Below are positions 36,067 through 45,607 of a DNA stretch of 64,000 bases, one piece after another. How positions within the stretch are numbered: the first letter of the stretch is position 1; every line of letters begins with the position of its first letter. The translations under genes were made by a program, and so were the position numbers. The DNA comes from an uncultured Lachnospiraceae bacterium (GTDB lineage Bacteria > Bacillota > Clostridia > Lachnospirales > Lachnospiraceae): contig CAMNQH010000001.1 in NCBI GenBank assembly GCA_946549035.1, positions 1 through 64,000 on the forward strand, written 5' to 3'. The notes below the pieces were generated by a model that worked only from the letters and a program-made list of their open reading frames with translations, did not search any database and was not told the origin of the DNA.

Positions 36067-37575
36067 TTATTCTGATTTTTTTCTGATTTTACTCTGTATG
36101 ATACCTAAAAATATAAAATAAAGCGGTGTTGTAAACACCAGAGGATTGTTTACCAACGCCTGCAGCATAAATGCCGCAATCCCTGTCGCCCCCACCGTCA
36201 GCATAGGCTCCTGACGTCTGCGCAGGCAGGAAATCAGGAGAAATAACTGCATTCCAAGATAAAATAGGACTCCCAGAATGCCAGTTACCGCCAGAAATTG
36301 TAACATTTCATTGTGAGCGTCTACCCAGGCTATGTGGTTCATTTGCATCTCTGTTCCATATAATCGTTCCATAAAAGAAAAAAAACAATTCGGCCCATAT
36401 CCAAACAATTTTTGTAATATGGGCAAATCCATGTAACTGGAAATTGTACGTTTCCAAATATATCCCCGACCGCTGCCAAAGCTATCCTCCAAAGGCAGTA
36501 CGAAAAAAACTGCTGCAATACCCCCCAGCGCCACAACTACAAGCAGCGCCCTAATTCCCCACTTTTGCAGATATTGGGAATGTCTGTTTTCCCTTATCCA
36601 TGGACTTCTCCCTGCTATGTATGCCAAAATCAACACGCCTCCTAGAACCAACAGCACTCGCCAGTCTAACAGCACATACAGTCTGCTTTGTCCACGTAGA
36701 GTTTGAATATGAATATTTTCCCATCCCAACCAGCGATCCAACACCTCTGTCAATTTTATTCCCATTCCCCCACAAAAACACGCCGCAACAGCCTGCAACC
36801 ATCCAGACAAGGATCCTTCCATCAAAGAAAGTCCCAGAAGAACCGTTATTCCTCCTCCTACAGCCAATAGCCAGCTATCGCTCCAGGTGCAAAAACAGGC
36901 ATAGACGCCCGAGGCTGTCCCGGCCCAGAAGCAGACTCTGGAAAGACGCTCCTTACATTTACACAAGAACGCCATCATTAAAGCCGTAACAACCCCAAAA
37001 TACTCTGAATTTACATTCACATTTCCCATGATCCCTGTAAAAGAAATATTTCCCTTTAGTCCCTCTTTCAAATGAAGGACGTCCACACCAAAAAAGTTAC
37101 AAATCATAATTGCATACGCCGTGTAATTTGCAAGCAGAAACACCCAAAGCAAAAGCCCGCTGGTTCGATAGCTCCTGGACACCACAAAATAGGCGCTTCC
37201 GCACAATAGTAAAAAAGCGCCTCCCAACTGTCTGTCCTGATTCCCCCAAAAAGCTTCGCTTCCACAAGGGCTCAAAATACTGGAAATCGTTACCACCGCC
37301 ATAAATAGCAGCACACAGATGTCTACCCCATCCACTTCTTTGCCGCCTTTCAAGTTCTCCTGGAACCGCCGCAAGGAAGCCAGCCAAAAAACAACCGTAC
37401 AAGACAGAAGCATCAACGTTCCTGCCTGAAAAAAATCTTTTCTGGCTGATGTGATATCAAAAAAACGGTTCCGAAAAAAAAACGGAAATATTCCTGTCAT
37501 TATAACCAAATAAAGCAGCGTAACACCCCTTTGCATGTATCCTGGCAAATTCGTTTCTTTCTCTTTCTTCTTCAT
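36067..37575 (-). CDS. O-antigen ligase/Wzy-like polytopic membrane protein
   Basis: A 502-residue protein with roughly 11-12 transmembrane helices. The large external loop before the last helices contains GRGYIWKRTISSYMDLPILQ and DAHNEMLQFLAVTGILG, typical of the Wzy_C / O-antigen ligase superfamily, which join or polymerise lipid-linked glycans. In Gram-positive bacteria such proteins act on surface polysaccharides or teichoic-acid-like polymers. There are no glycosyltransferases beside it, so its substrate is unknown. The start ATG 37575 follows a run of AGGGATAATA; an ATG ten codons earlier lacks a spaced site. Confidence 0.75.
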   Translation of the reverse strand: MKKKEKETNLPGYMQRGVTLLYLVIMTGIFPFFFRNRFFDITSARKDFFQAGTLMLLSCTVVFWLASLRRFQENLKGGKEVDGVDICVLLFMAVVTISSILSPCGSEAFWGNQDRQLGGAFLLLCGSAYFVVSRSYRTSGLLLWVFLLANYTAYAIMICNFFGVDVLHLKEGLKGNISFTGIMGNVNVNSEYFGVVTALMMAFLCKCKERLSRVCFWAGTASGVYACFCTWSDSWLLAVGGGITVLLGLSLMEGSLSGWLQAVAACFCGGMGIKLTEVLDRWLGWENIHIQTLRGQSRLYVLLDWRVLLVLGGVLILAYIAGRSPWIRENRHSQYLQKWGIRALLVVVALGGIAAVFFVLPLEDSFGSGRGYIWKRTISSYMDLPILQKLFGYGPNCFFSFMERLYGTEMQMNHIAWVDAHNEMLQFLAVTGILGVLFYLGMQLFLLISCLRRRQEPMLTVGATGIAAFMLQALVNNPLVFTTPLYFIFLGIIQSKIRKKSE

Positions 37576-37609
37576 TATTATCCCTATTCCCTTCCCTCTA
37601 GGCACTGTT

Positions 37610-37656
37610 TTTATAAAATAAAAACGGCGCCGAGGCTTATTCTCTGCCCCGGCGCC
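37610..37656 (-). terminator. terminator of the BIG2 gene
   Basis: On the minus strand GGCGCCGGGGC pairs with GCCTCGGCGCC and is followed by GTTTTTATTTT. Confidence 0.85.
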
Positions 37657-37707
37657 ATTCTGGAATCAACCATCTGCTGAATCCGTCCTCTTATATAATA
37701 CTTAAAT

Positions 37708-39684
37708 CTAACGCTTTACGGTAACTGTAAACTTCACCTTCGCCCCGCTTTTCATCGTCACTGTAATCGTGGCTTTACCAGCCTTTTTACCAGTGATCTT
37801 TCCTTTATTAGTTACCGTTGCAACATTCTTATTGGAAGATTTACAGGATTTGATAACATCTCCCTTTTTAAAGCTCTCTTTTACCTTAATCTGGAAACTC
37901 TTCTTTACCTTAATTGTTGCGGATTTCTTAGCCAGTATTACCTGAGACACTGTAATCTTGCAGGTTGCTTTCTTTCCGCCTACTGTCACAGTGATTGTCG
38001 CCTTACCAGCTTTTTTTGCAGTTACTTTACCAAACTGATCTACGGACGCCACTTTAGAATTAGAGCTTTTCCATGTGATCGCATCTGTCGTCTTTGTGGG
38101 ATTTACAGTTGCTTTTAAGCTAAACGTCTTGCCCTGGATCAGCTCTGCGCTAGTCTTATTCAACTTCACTTTGGTGGCTTTTACGCGGTTTTTCACAACC
38201 TGAACCGTTACTTTCACCGTTTTCTTACTGGAAGTGGTTAAGGTGATTGTAGATTTTCCGGTCTTTTTGCCTTGGATGGTAACTACGTTTTTCTTTACAG
38301 TAACTTTTACATTTCCGTTACTTGCTTTTGCTTTTATGGTATCTGTTGTATCTCCAGGATTCAAAATCGCCTGAACGGTTGTCTTCTTACCTTTCTGTAC
38401 GTAAACGGTCTTCTTGCCTACATTTGTGGTAATCTTAGTAGAAGGAATCTTTACCGTTACTTTACATGTGGCCTTCACTTTTTTGTTTTCTTTCGAAGTC
38501 GCCGTAATTGTAGCTGTTCCTTTACCTACTGCTTTTACATTTCCCTTCTGGTCTACGGTTGCAACTTTTTTATTGGAGCTCTTCCATTCTACCGCCTTGC
38601 TGGAAGTATTTTTAGGATTAAAGGTTACTGTCAGTTTTTTCGTTTTTCCTTTATTTAAGTTGAAGCTTTTCCCTATAGATATTGATTTTACTTTAACTGC
38701 AGAAGGCTTTTCAACCGGCTTATTTACGGTTATTGTAAAAGTCACCCCTTTTCCGCCTTCCGGGGTCGCGGTAATCGTAGCTGTTCCCGCAGCTACCGCT
38801 TTTACGTTTCCTTTCTGGTCTACCGTTGCAATTTTATCATTGCTGCTTTTCCAGGTTACCTTTGTATTTGCAGGCGTCACTTCTACTTTCAATGCCTGAC
38901 TCTTCCCAATATCCAGGGAATATTTATTATTACCTACAATCTTAATGGTGGGTACCGCAGGAACAGGAACAGAAGCTTTTTTTCTAACCGTTACCGCACA
39001 TTCCCCAGCTGTTCCTTTTTCAGGTGTTGCCGTAATCTTGGCTGTTCCTTCCGCTACTGCAGTCACCTTTCCAGACTGGTCTACCTTGGCAATCTTCTCG
39101 TTACTGCTTGCCCATGTTACTTTCACATTTTTAGGTTCTGTTACCGTCAGCGCTTCGCTTTGTCCCTCTTCTAACGTCATAGAAGTTTTGTTCAGCTTAA
39201 CGGTTACTGCTGGCTGTTCTGGTTGTTCTGGCTGTTCAGCAGGTTTCACCGTTACTTTACAGGTTGCTGTTTTTGCTGTGCCCTGCTTACTTTTTATTGT
39301 TGCAGTAATATCCGCCGTTCCTTCTCCCATTGCTGTTACGGTAATTTCATTTCCTGTTTTAGCAGAAACAGCCGCAGCCTTCTCATTGCTGCTTGCCCAT
39401 TCCACTACAACCTCATCCGGCATGTCTAAGTCTGTAGCGGTAGCAACGCTTGTATCGGTAGCCGCCGCAGTGACCGCTTCAGCCGACAATTTTATAGTTT
39501 CTCCCACCTTTACTTCCGCACTCTCCTGGCTTATCTTAACGCCTTTCAGCTTCTTTGCATCTGTCTGCCCGCCTTCTGCGTTTACATTCATTCCCACAGA
39601 AGAAATGCATACGCACACCGCCAGAAGAAATGCAAGGACTTTTTGCAAGCCAATTTTTCCTGGATTCCATTTTAATTCTGTCAT
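37708..39684 (-). CDS. secreted protein with seven Ig-like (BIG2) repeats
   Basis: A 658-residue exported protein. Residues 1-37 form a signal peptide (KVLAFLLAVCVCISSVGMNVNA). Seven Ig-like group 2 repeats of about 75-90 residues follow, each with the core W-x-SSN-x-K-x-A-x-VD-x-x-G-x-V-x-A-x-G-x-A-x-I-T. Repeats 2, 3, 4 and 6 are the most regular; repeat 5 is divergent. There is no LPXTG sorting signal, S-layer homology domain or enzymatic domain, so it may be released or wall-associated by charge: it is rich in lysine (predicted very basic). Such domains usually mediate adhesion or serve as spacers. GGAGGAG precedes the ATG. Divergent from an Xre regulator that may control it. Confidence 0.85.
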   Translation of the reverse strand: MTELKWNPGKIGLQKVLAFLLAVCVCISSVGMNVNAEGGQTDAKKLKGVKISQESAEVKVGETIKLSAEAVTAAATDTSVATATDLDMPDEVVVEWASSNEKAAAVSAKTGNEITVTAMGEGTADITATIKSKQGTAKTATCKVTVKPAEQPEQPEQPAVTVKLNKTSMTLEEGQSEALTVTEPKNVKVTWASSNEKIAKVDQSGKVTAVAEGTAKITATPEKGTAGECAVTVRKKASVPVPAVPTIKIVGNNKYSLDIGKSQALKVEVTPANTKVTWKSSNDKIATVDQKGNVKAVAAGTATITATPEGGKGVTFTITVNKPVEKPSAVKVKSISIGKSFNLNKGKTKKLTVTFNPKNTSSKAVEWKSSNKKVATVDQKGNVKAVGKGTATITATSKENKKVKATCKVTVKIPSTKITTNVGKKTVYVQKGKKTTVQAILNPGDTTDTIKAKASNGNVKVTVKKNVVTIQGKKTGKSTITLTTSSKKTVKVTVQVVKNRVKATKVKLNKTSAELIQGKTFSLKATVNPTKTTDAITWKSSNSKVASVDQFGKVTAKKAGKATITVTVGGKKATCKITVSQVILAKKSATIKVKKSFQIKVKESFKKGDVIKSCKSSNKNVATVTNKGKITGKKAGKATITVTMKSGAKVKFTVTVKR

Positions 39685-39749
39685 TTCTTGTCTCCTCCTT
39701 CATTTATTTTATCGTTTCGAATGCCTCTCGCATTCAAATTACCTCTCTC

Positions 39750-39778
39750 AATGTAGCACGTTTCTTTCTCTTTGTCAA
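39750..39778 (-). promoter_or_regulatory. promoter of the BIG2 gene
   Basis: On the minus strand TTGACA (39778-39773), 17-base spacer, TACATT (39755-39750), 66 bases before the ATG. Confidence 0.75.
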
Positions 39779-39810
39779 CTCTATAGAGTATATTTATATA
39801 TTCTATAGAG
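39779..39810. promoter_or_regulatory. paired palindromic operator-like sites
   Basis: The perfect palindrome CTCTATAGAG is at 39779-39788, directly abutting the -35 box of the BIG2 gene. A second copy TTCTATAGAG lies at 39801-39810, two helical turns away. A further small palindrome GTATC-GATAC brackets 39822-39838. They sit between the divergent BIG2 and Xre genes, as expected for operators of the Xre protein. Confidence 0.55.
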
Positions 39811-39893
39811 CATATTGTAATGTATCGATTTTTGATACACTTAATCTACCTTAATATATGTATTTGACCTTCTTTCCCATGGGAGTTGATGTT

Positions 39894-40253
39894 ATGGAAG
39901 TAAATAAAGATTTTAATTTAACCGTAGGCCTGCGCATTCGGGAAGTCCGGGAAGCCCTTTGTATGACACGGGAACAATTTAGTGAACTCTGCGGTATCTC
40001 CGATAGTTTTCTGGCTGCAGTAGAAAACGGCAAAAAAAGCATCACTACTAAAACTTTGTATAAAATATGTTCCAATGCTAATATTTCCGCAGATTATATC
40101 GTGTTAGGAAAAGAACAGGGCTTTGAGACGGATATGATTTTGGAGCTTTTGCACTCCCTTCCCTCCCGTCAGCAGGATTATGCCATACGGATTCTGAAGG
40201 ATTTTACATTGGCGGTAAAAAGCGCGTCAGAATTACCGGAAAATACAAAATAA
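39894..40253 (+). CDS. Xre-family transcriptional regulator
   Basis: A 119-residue DNA-binding protein. Residues about 8-65 are a Cro/CI helix-turn-helix (LRIREVREALCMTREQFSELCG and SFLAAVENGKKSITTKTLYK). The rest is a short helical tail that may dimerise. The start ATG 39894 is 8 bases after GGAG; the frame is open from 39858. It is transcribed away from the BIG2 gene, with paired CTATAGAG palindromes between them, so control of the surface-protein gene and of itself is the simplest guess. Confidence 0.82.
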   Translation: MEVNKDFNLTVGLRIREVREALCMTREQFSELCGISDSFLAAVENGKKSITTKTLYKICSNANISADYIVLGKEQGFETDMILELLHSLPSRQQDYAIRILKDFTLAVKSASELPENTK

Positions 40254-40258
40254 TACTA

Positions 40259-40287
40259 TTGACAGGCCTACTTCTTTTTGATAGAAT
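40259..40287 (+). promoter_or_regulatory. promoter of guaB
   Basis: TTGACA at 40259-40264, 17-base spacer, TAGAAT at 40282-40287, 48 bases before the ATG. Confidence 0.75.
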
Positions 40288-40298
40288 TGAAAAACTAA

Positions 40299-41789
<1,491 letters not shown>

Positions 41790-41817
41790 AAACCAAAATT
41801 TAATTGCTATAGGATCA

Positions 41818-41851
41818 TACAGCCGGCATGAATTCAATCATGCCGGCTGTA
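41818..41851. terminator. bidirectional terminator between guaB and the lipoprotein gene
   Basis: ACAGCCGGCATGA at 41819-41831 pairs with TCATGCCGGCTGT at 41838-41850. Confidence 0.75.
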
Positions 41852-41863
41852 GCTTACTGCTTT

Positions 41864-42385
41864 TTAATTTCCTGCGCCTGTAGCGCCTGTGCCTGCTCCA
41901 GTTCCTGCACCCGTACCGGTTCCGTTTCCAGTGCCAGTTCCGTTTCCAGCGCCGGTTCCGTTTCCGGTTCCATTGGTTAAATCATCCACGCCTTTTTCCA
42001 CGTCGTCTCCGATATCCTCTACGCCGTCTACAATATCATCCCCGAGATCCCCCAGGGCGCCGTCGTTCTCATTTCCTTCCGTCGCGCCGTTATTGTTATT
42101 GGGGGTTGTATCGTTTCCATTGGTTTTATCCTTCCCCCCGTCATTGTTGTCTTTGTTATCCTTATTGTCGTTTTTATTATCTGTTCTGTCCGTATCCATT
42201 GCATCGTCTCTGGTACTGTCTTTGTCATCCCCGTTGGTAGCTTCGTTATCATCAATGATTCCATCATTAGTCGTACCGTCTGTAGCGCCGTTTCCGTCAT
42301 TGGCATCCCGATTGCCGCATGCTGTCAGAAAAGTCATTGTCAGGACCAGCATGCATCCCAACATGATTTTTTTCAACTGCTTCAT
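41864..42385 (-). CDS. low-complexity lipoprotein
   Basis: A 173-residue protein with a lipoprotein signal: MKQLKKIMLGCMLVLTMTFL followed by the lipobox LTAC, so the mature protein would start at Cys23 and be membrane-anchored outside. The rest has no recognisable fold. About 90 residues are dominated by Asp, Asn, Gly, Lys and Thr (for example NDNKDNKDNNDGGKD), then a short segment GALGDLGDDIVDGVEDIGDDV, then a Gly-Thr-Asn tail made of GTGNGTG-like units. The segment DDIVDGVEDIGDDVEKGVDD resembles the repeats of YtrH-like or spore-coat-associated small lipoproteins only loosely. Function unknown. The coding repeats could vary in length between strains. Confidence 0.75.
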   Translation of the reverse strand: MKQLKKIMLGCMLVLTMTFLTACGNRDANDGNGATDGTTNDGIIDDNEATNGDDKDSTRDDAMDTDRTDNKNDNKDNKDNNDGGKDKTNGNDTTPNNNNGATEGNENDGALGDLGDDIVDGVEDIGDDVEKGVDDLTNGTGNGTGAGNGTGTGNGTGTGAGTGAGTGATGAGN

Positions 42386-42459
42386 AATAAAGTCTCCTTT
42401 AATAAAAATTTTGTCCTTCTTAGGTTTGCCGAAAATGTGGCCTTTATACGCCGGAATAT

Positions 42460-42816
42460 TTATTTTTTCATTTTTGGATTAAATACCAGACTGGCCAAAT
42501 ATCCAAATACTAAGGCTGCGCACACTCCCACGGCGCTGGCGGTAAAACCGCCCATAAAAATACCGATAAATCCATCCTGATCCACAGCCTTTTGAATTCC
42601 TTTCCACAGCACATTGCCAAATCCTAAAAGTGGAACGCTGGCTCCTGCTCCTGCATATTCCACAAAAGGCTCATACAGTTGGATCGCTCCCAAAACAGCT
42701 CCGGTACATACCAGAAGAACCATGATTCTTCCTGGCATAAGCTTTGTTTTTTCCATTAGGATCTGTACCAGGGCGCAGATCAGTCCCCCTACCCAAAACG
42801 CATTGATATAATCCAT
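42460..42816 (-). CDS. spoVAE: stage V sporulation protein AE
   Basis: A 118-residue membrane protein with four hydrophobic segments, part of the SpoVA channel that takes Ca-dipicolinate into the forespore and releases it at germination. Family landmarks: AFWVGGLICALVQILMEKTKL, LYEPFVEYAGAGASVPLLGFG and GFIGIFMGGFTASAVG. AAGGAGAAAAAG precedes the ATG. It follows spoVAD by 28 bases. In Bacillus these genes are contiguous with spoVAC; here spoVAC is about 6 kb away. Confidence 0.92.
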   Translation of the reverse strand: MDYINAFWVGGLICALVQILMEKTKLMPGRIMVLLVCTGAVLGAIQLYEPFVEYAGAGASVPLLGFGNVLWKGIQKAVDQDGFIGIFMGGFTASAVGVCAALVFGYLASLVFNPKMKK

Positions 42817-42844
42817 CTTTTTCTCCTTTACTCCATTACTTTCT

Positions 42845-43852
42845 TTATGCGTGTTCTATTACAACTCCGTGGGCAATTCCCGGTACAGATTGCCCTTCAT
42901 GGAAGCTTGTGGTAGATAACAACGCCCCGGTAGGTACAAAAAGAATTCGGCGATAGGTTCCTTTTTCCAATTGCGGCAATAAACTGGCGCTTAAGGTTAC
43001 CGCTGAACATCCACATCCGCTTCCTCCGGAATGGGTATCCTGGGTTGTCCTGTCATAGATCTCAATCCCACAGTCCATATGCTGTTTACTGATATCAAAT
43101 CCTTTTTCCCGAAGAAGCTTGATTAAAATTTCCTGTCCTACATATCCTAAATCACCGGTTATAATTTTATCGTAATCCTCCGGGTTCCTGTCAAAATCTA
43201 TCAAATTTTGATAAATAGTATCACAGGCTGCCGGAGCCATAGCGGCTCCCATATTCATGGAATCTTTAATGCCAAAATCCACCACCTTCCCGGTAGTAAT
43301 GCCTGTAATCCTTACTTTGCTTCGTTTTTTTGCCAATACAAAGGCGCCGCTGCCGGTAACTGTCCATGTGGCAGATAACGGCCGCTGGCTGGCATATTCC
43401 AGAGGAAAACGAAACTGTTTCTCCGCGCTGGCAAAATGGCTGGAGGTTACCGCCAGCACCTGATCCCCAAATCCTGCCGCTACCGCCATGGCTGCCAGGG
43501 ATAAGGATTCTCCCGCCGTAGAACAGGCGCCGTACAATCCAAACAGAGGAATATTCAATTCCATCAAGCCAAAGGTAGTGGCAATAGATTGTCCCAGGAG
43601 ATCTCCTCCAAAAATATAGCGGATCTCCTCCTTCGAAATTCCCGCCTTCCCTATGGCCAGCGTGGCAGCCTCTTTCTGGAGCGTACTTTCCGCCGCCTCC
43701 CAGGTATCCTCTCCAAATAAATCATCCGCTCCCACCATATCAAACAGCCCGCCTAAGGGCCCTTCTCCTTCTTTTTTCCCTACAACACTGGCAGAACTTA
43801 AAATATAAGGAGCCTGGTCAAATTGTACACTTTGTGTTCCCTTCTGTGACAT
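42845..43852 (-). CDS. spoVAD: stage V sporulation protein AD
   Basis: A 335-residue thiolase-fold protein, the dipicolinate-binding component of the SpoVA complex. It contains PYILSSASVVGKKEGEGPLGG, GLYGACSTAGESLSLAAMAV, and near the end PTGALLSTTSFHEGQSVPGIAHG. The Cys of the ACSTAGE stretch sits at the thiolase nucleophile position, but the family is not enzymatic. GGAAAGGAAGTAAGGG precedes the ATG. It is downstream of the deacetylase gene but separated by a terminator, and a sigma-G-like promoter is seen, so spoVAD-spoVAE form their own transcription unit here. Confidence 0.93.
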   Translation of the reverse strand: MSQKGTQSVQFDQAPYILSSASVVGKKEGEGPLGGLFDMVGADDLFGEDTWEAAESTLQKEAATLAIGKAGISKEEIRYIFGGDLLGQSIATTFGLMELNIPLFGLYGACSTAGESLSLAAMAVAAGFGDQVLAVTSSHFASAEKQFRFPLEYASQRPLSATWTVTGSGAFVLAKKRSKVRITGITTGKVVDFGIKDSMNMGAAMAPAACDTIYQNLIDFDRNPEDYDKIITGDLGYVGQEILIKLLREKGFDISKQHMDCGIEIYDRTTQDTHSGGSGCGCSAVTLSASLLPQLEKGTYRRILFVPTGALLSTTSFHEGQSVPGIAHGVVIEHA

Positions 43853-43886
43853 CCCTTACTTCCTTTCCAAAAAAATCTTCTAAGCC

Positions 43887-43916
43887 TAGTTTTCTCAAAA
43901 GGATTTTTTTTATACA
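43887..43916 (-). promoter_or_regulatory. possible sigma-G promoter of spoVAD-spoVAE
   Basis: On the minus strand TGTATA (43916-43911), a 17-base spacer, AAAACTA (43893-43887), close to the sigma-G pattern TGAATA/CATACTA. It lies 35 bases before spoVAD, within the short gap after the deacetylase terminator. Confidence 0.45.
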
Positions 43917-43946
43917 AAAAAAGGAACCTCGCAAAGCGAGATTCCT
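43912..43946 (-). terminator. terminator of the deacetylase gene
   Basis: On the minus strand AGGAATCTCGC, TTT loop, GCGAGGTTCCT, followed by a run of seven T. Confidence 0.88.
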
Positions 43947-43959
43947 CTATCGCATGATG

Positions 43960-45462
43960 CTATTCCAAGGAAGGTACCGGCGGCCGCAAGGGATCTATAA
44001 TCTCTCCGGCATTAAACAAATCCGAAACATTATCCTGTTCTCCGGTTGCGTTTTTATAAATACGGTATCCGTCCAGATTCCGGCGGCCCTGGCGAAGATA
44101 ATCCTTCCCAAACCAGGTACGGTACAAATTGGAGTCTACGTTACAAAAAACAGTGTATCCTTGAGACCTGAGATATTGATATTTTGCGTCAGACTCATCG
44201 TAATCGCCCCAATCTCCCAAGTCCTGTCCATGGGCAAAAATAATCGTATCGGTAGGGCCTACCAGGGGTTCCACATTATTCCGCCATTTCTGGGTATCCG
44301 CCTGAATTCGCTCCAGGCTTGCATCCCCTACCTTCAAATGTCCCCAAGTATGGCTGGCAAACTCCCATCCGTCCTCTTTCATGGCGTCCGCCACCTTTTT
44401 GGCTTCCGCCCGTTCCTGCTCCAAGTCAAAATCCGGGTGCGCTTCCATCCATTTGCGCTTATCGGCGCTAAGATCCGGATTATTCAAGTCAGCATAAGTT
44501 TCATCGGTACGGTATCCCAAAATTCCATTATATCCGGTAAGGGCAATGATGCCTTTCGCTCCCCGGTAAGAAGCGTCCGGATGTTCCTCCAGGAACTGAT
44601 CTAACAAGGGTACGCAATCGTAAGCGCCCACCACAGTAGTTCCGTCCGGCTGTATGTATTCGCAGGTAGGTTTTCCGTTTTCATCCAAAATCATCTTGGC
44701 CGCATAACCATAATTATCGTAGCTGTGATAATAACTCAAATCATCCAGGGACAAAACAAAGGCCTTTTTGTCCGGGGGCAACAGAATCGTTGCCGGCTTA
44801 TATACCGTATTTCCGTTCTCATCCGTCTCTGTCTCAATCAAATCATGGATGCTCACCAGAACATAACCTCTGTCATACATTTCCTGAGTAATCTTCTGAA
44901 ATTCACTTACCGTGGTCATCCACTGATTATTTCCCACTGCTTGAGGATTGGTATCCTGATTGGCAAACGCCCGCTCCGGATCCACTACCAGGGTATGATA
45001 AAATACATGAGTCACTTCATCCATATTGACCGGAACTAAAGTAGCTTTGATGTTTTCATAATCGGCGACCTTATCCTGCAATTCTGTATTGGTATCAAAC
45101 CCGGGCATCCCTTTTACCATTTCTATCGCCGCGTCATAATCATAAGAGGCTGCCAGACGCTCAGCCTGTTCCAAAAGCTGGGAGCCCTGCTGCATCGTCT
45201 CTTCCGTCTCATTCTCCTCTGTCTTCGGCTCTTCTTCCGGCGTTTTTTCTTTTGCATCTTTGGAGGAATCTTGACCGTCCTTGCCGTCCTCTCCAGCCGG
45301 GTCGGCAGACGCCGTAACCGAATCCTGGTTATCCCCGCTGCCAACATAGCCTTTATGTGACAAAATCAGCGTCACACCTACAATTGCTCCCAATACCACA
45401 ACAAAGGCACATAGGGCAAGTACTGTCATTTGTATTTTTTTGGCGTTCTTTTGTTTTTTCAT
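43960..45462 (-). CDS. membrane-anchored polysaccharide deacetylase-like protein
   Basis: A 500-residue protein with an N-terminal membrane anchor (about residues 12-34, MTVLALCAFVVVLGAIVGVTL), then a long acidic linker rich in Glu, Lys and Asp to about residue 95. A helical segment follows and then a NodB-type deacetylase domain: the metal/active-site motifs are LSLDDLSYY (Asp pair) and SHTWGHLKV (His-x3-His). Relatives deacetylate peptidoglycan or other surface glycans; some clostridial and Bacillus members act in sporulation. The gene stands within the spoVA gap, so a sporulation role is conceivable but not shown. It has its own terminator. Confidence 0.82.
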   Translation of the reverse strand: MKKQKNAKKIQMTVLALCAFVVVLGAIVGVTLILSHKGYVGSGDNQDSVTASADPAGEDGKDGQDSSKDAKEKTPEEEPKTEENETEETMQQGSQLLEQAERLAASYDYDAAIEMVKGMPGFDTNTELQDKVADYENIKATLVPVNMDEVTHVFYHTLVVDPERAFANQDTNPQAVGNNQWMTTVSEFQKITQEMYDRGYVLVSIHDLIETETDENGNTVYKPATILLPPDKKAFVLSLDDLSYYHSYDNYGYAAKMILDENGKPTCEYIQPDGTTVVGAYDCVPLLDQFLEEHPDASYRGAKGIIALTGYNGILGYRTDETYADLNNPDLSADKRKWMEAHPDFDLEQERAEAKKVADAMKEDGWEFASHTWGHLKVGDASLERIQADTQKWRNNVEPLVGPTDTIIFAHGQDLGDWGDYDESDAKYQYLRSQGYTVFCNVDSNLYRTWFGKDYLRQGRRNLDGYRIYKNATGEQDNVSDLFNAGEIIDPLRPPVPSLE

Positions 45463-45607
45463 TTCCGCATACTCTCCCTTTTACATTCTTTTACTATCAT
45501 AATATGTCCCATCAAAATAATCAATTACAAATGCGTAATTTATTTCTTAAAAATTATTAAAAATTTTGGCAGTTCCTGTCGACACCTCTTTTATTTTCCA
45601 TTCTATA

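Noticed and set aside
37708-39684. Regular repeats that could suggest CRISPR
   Set aside because: The spacing is about 250 bases and the repeats are degenerate and in frame, encoding Ig-like domains.
38272-39808. Three long plus-strand ORFs opposite the BIG2 gene
   Set aside because: The repeated BIG2 coding sequence lacks stops on the other strand; their Ser/Thr/Val/Phe-rich proteins are complement artefacts.
41889-42482. Pro/Val/Ser-rich plus-strand ORF
   Set aside because: It is the complement of the GTG and DNK repeats of the lipoprotein.
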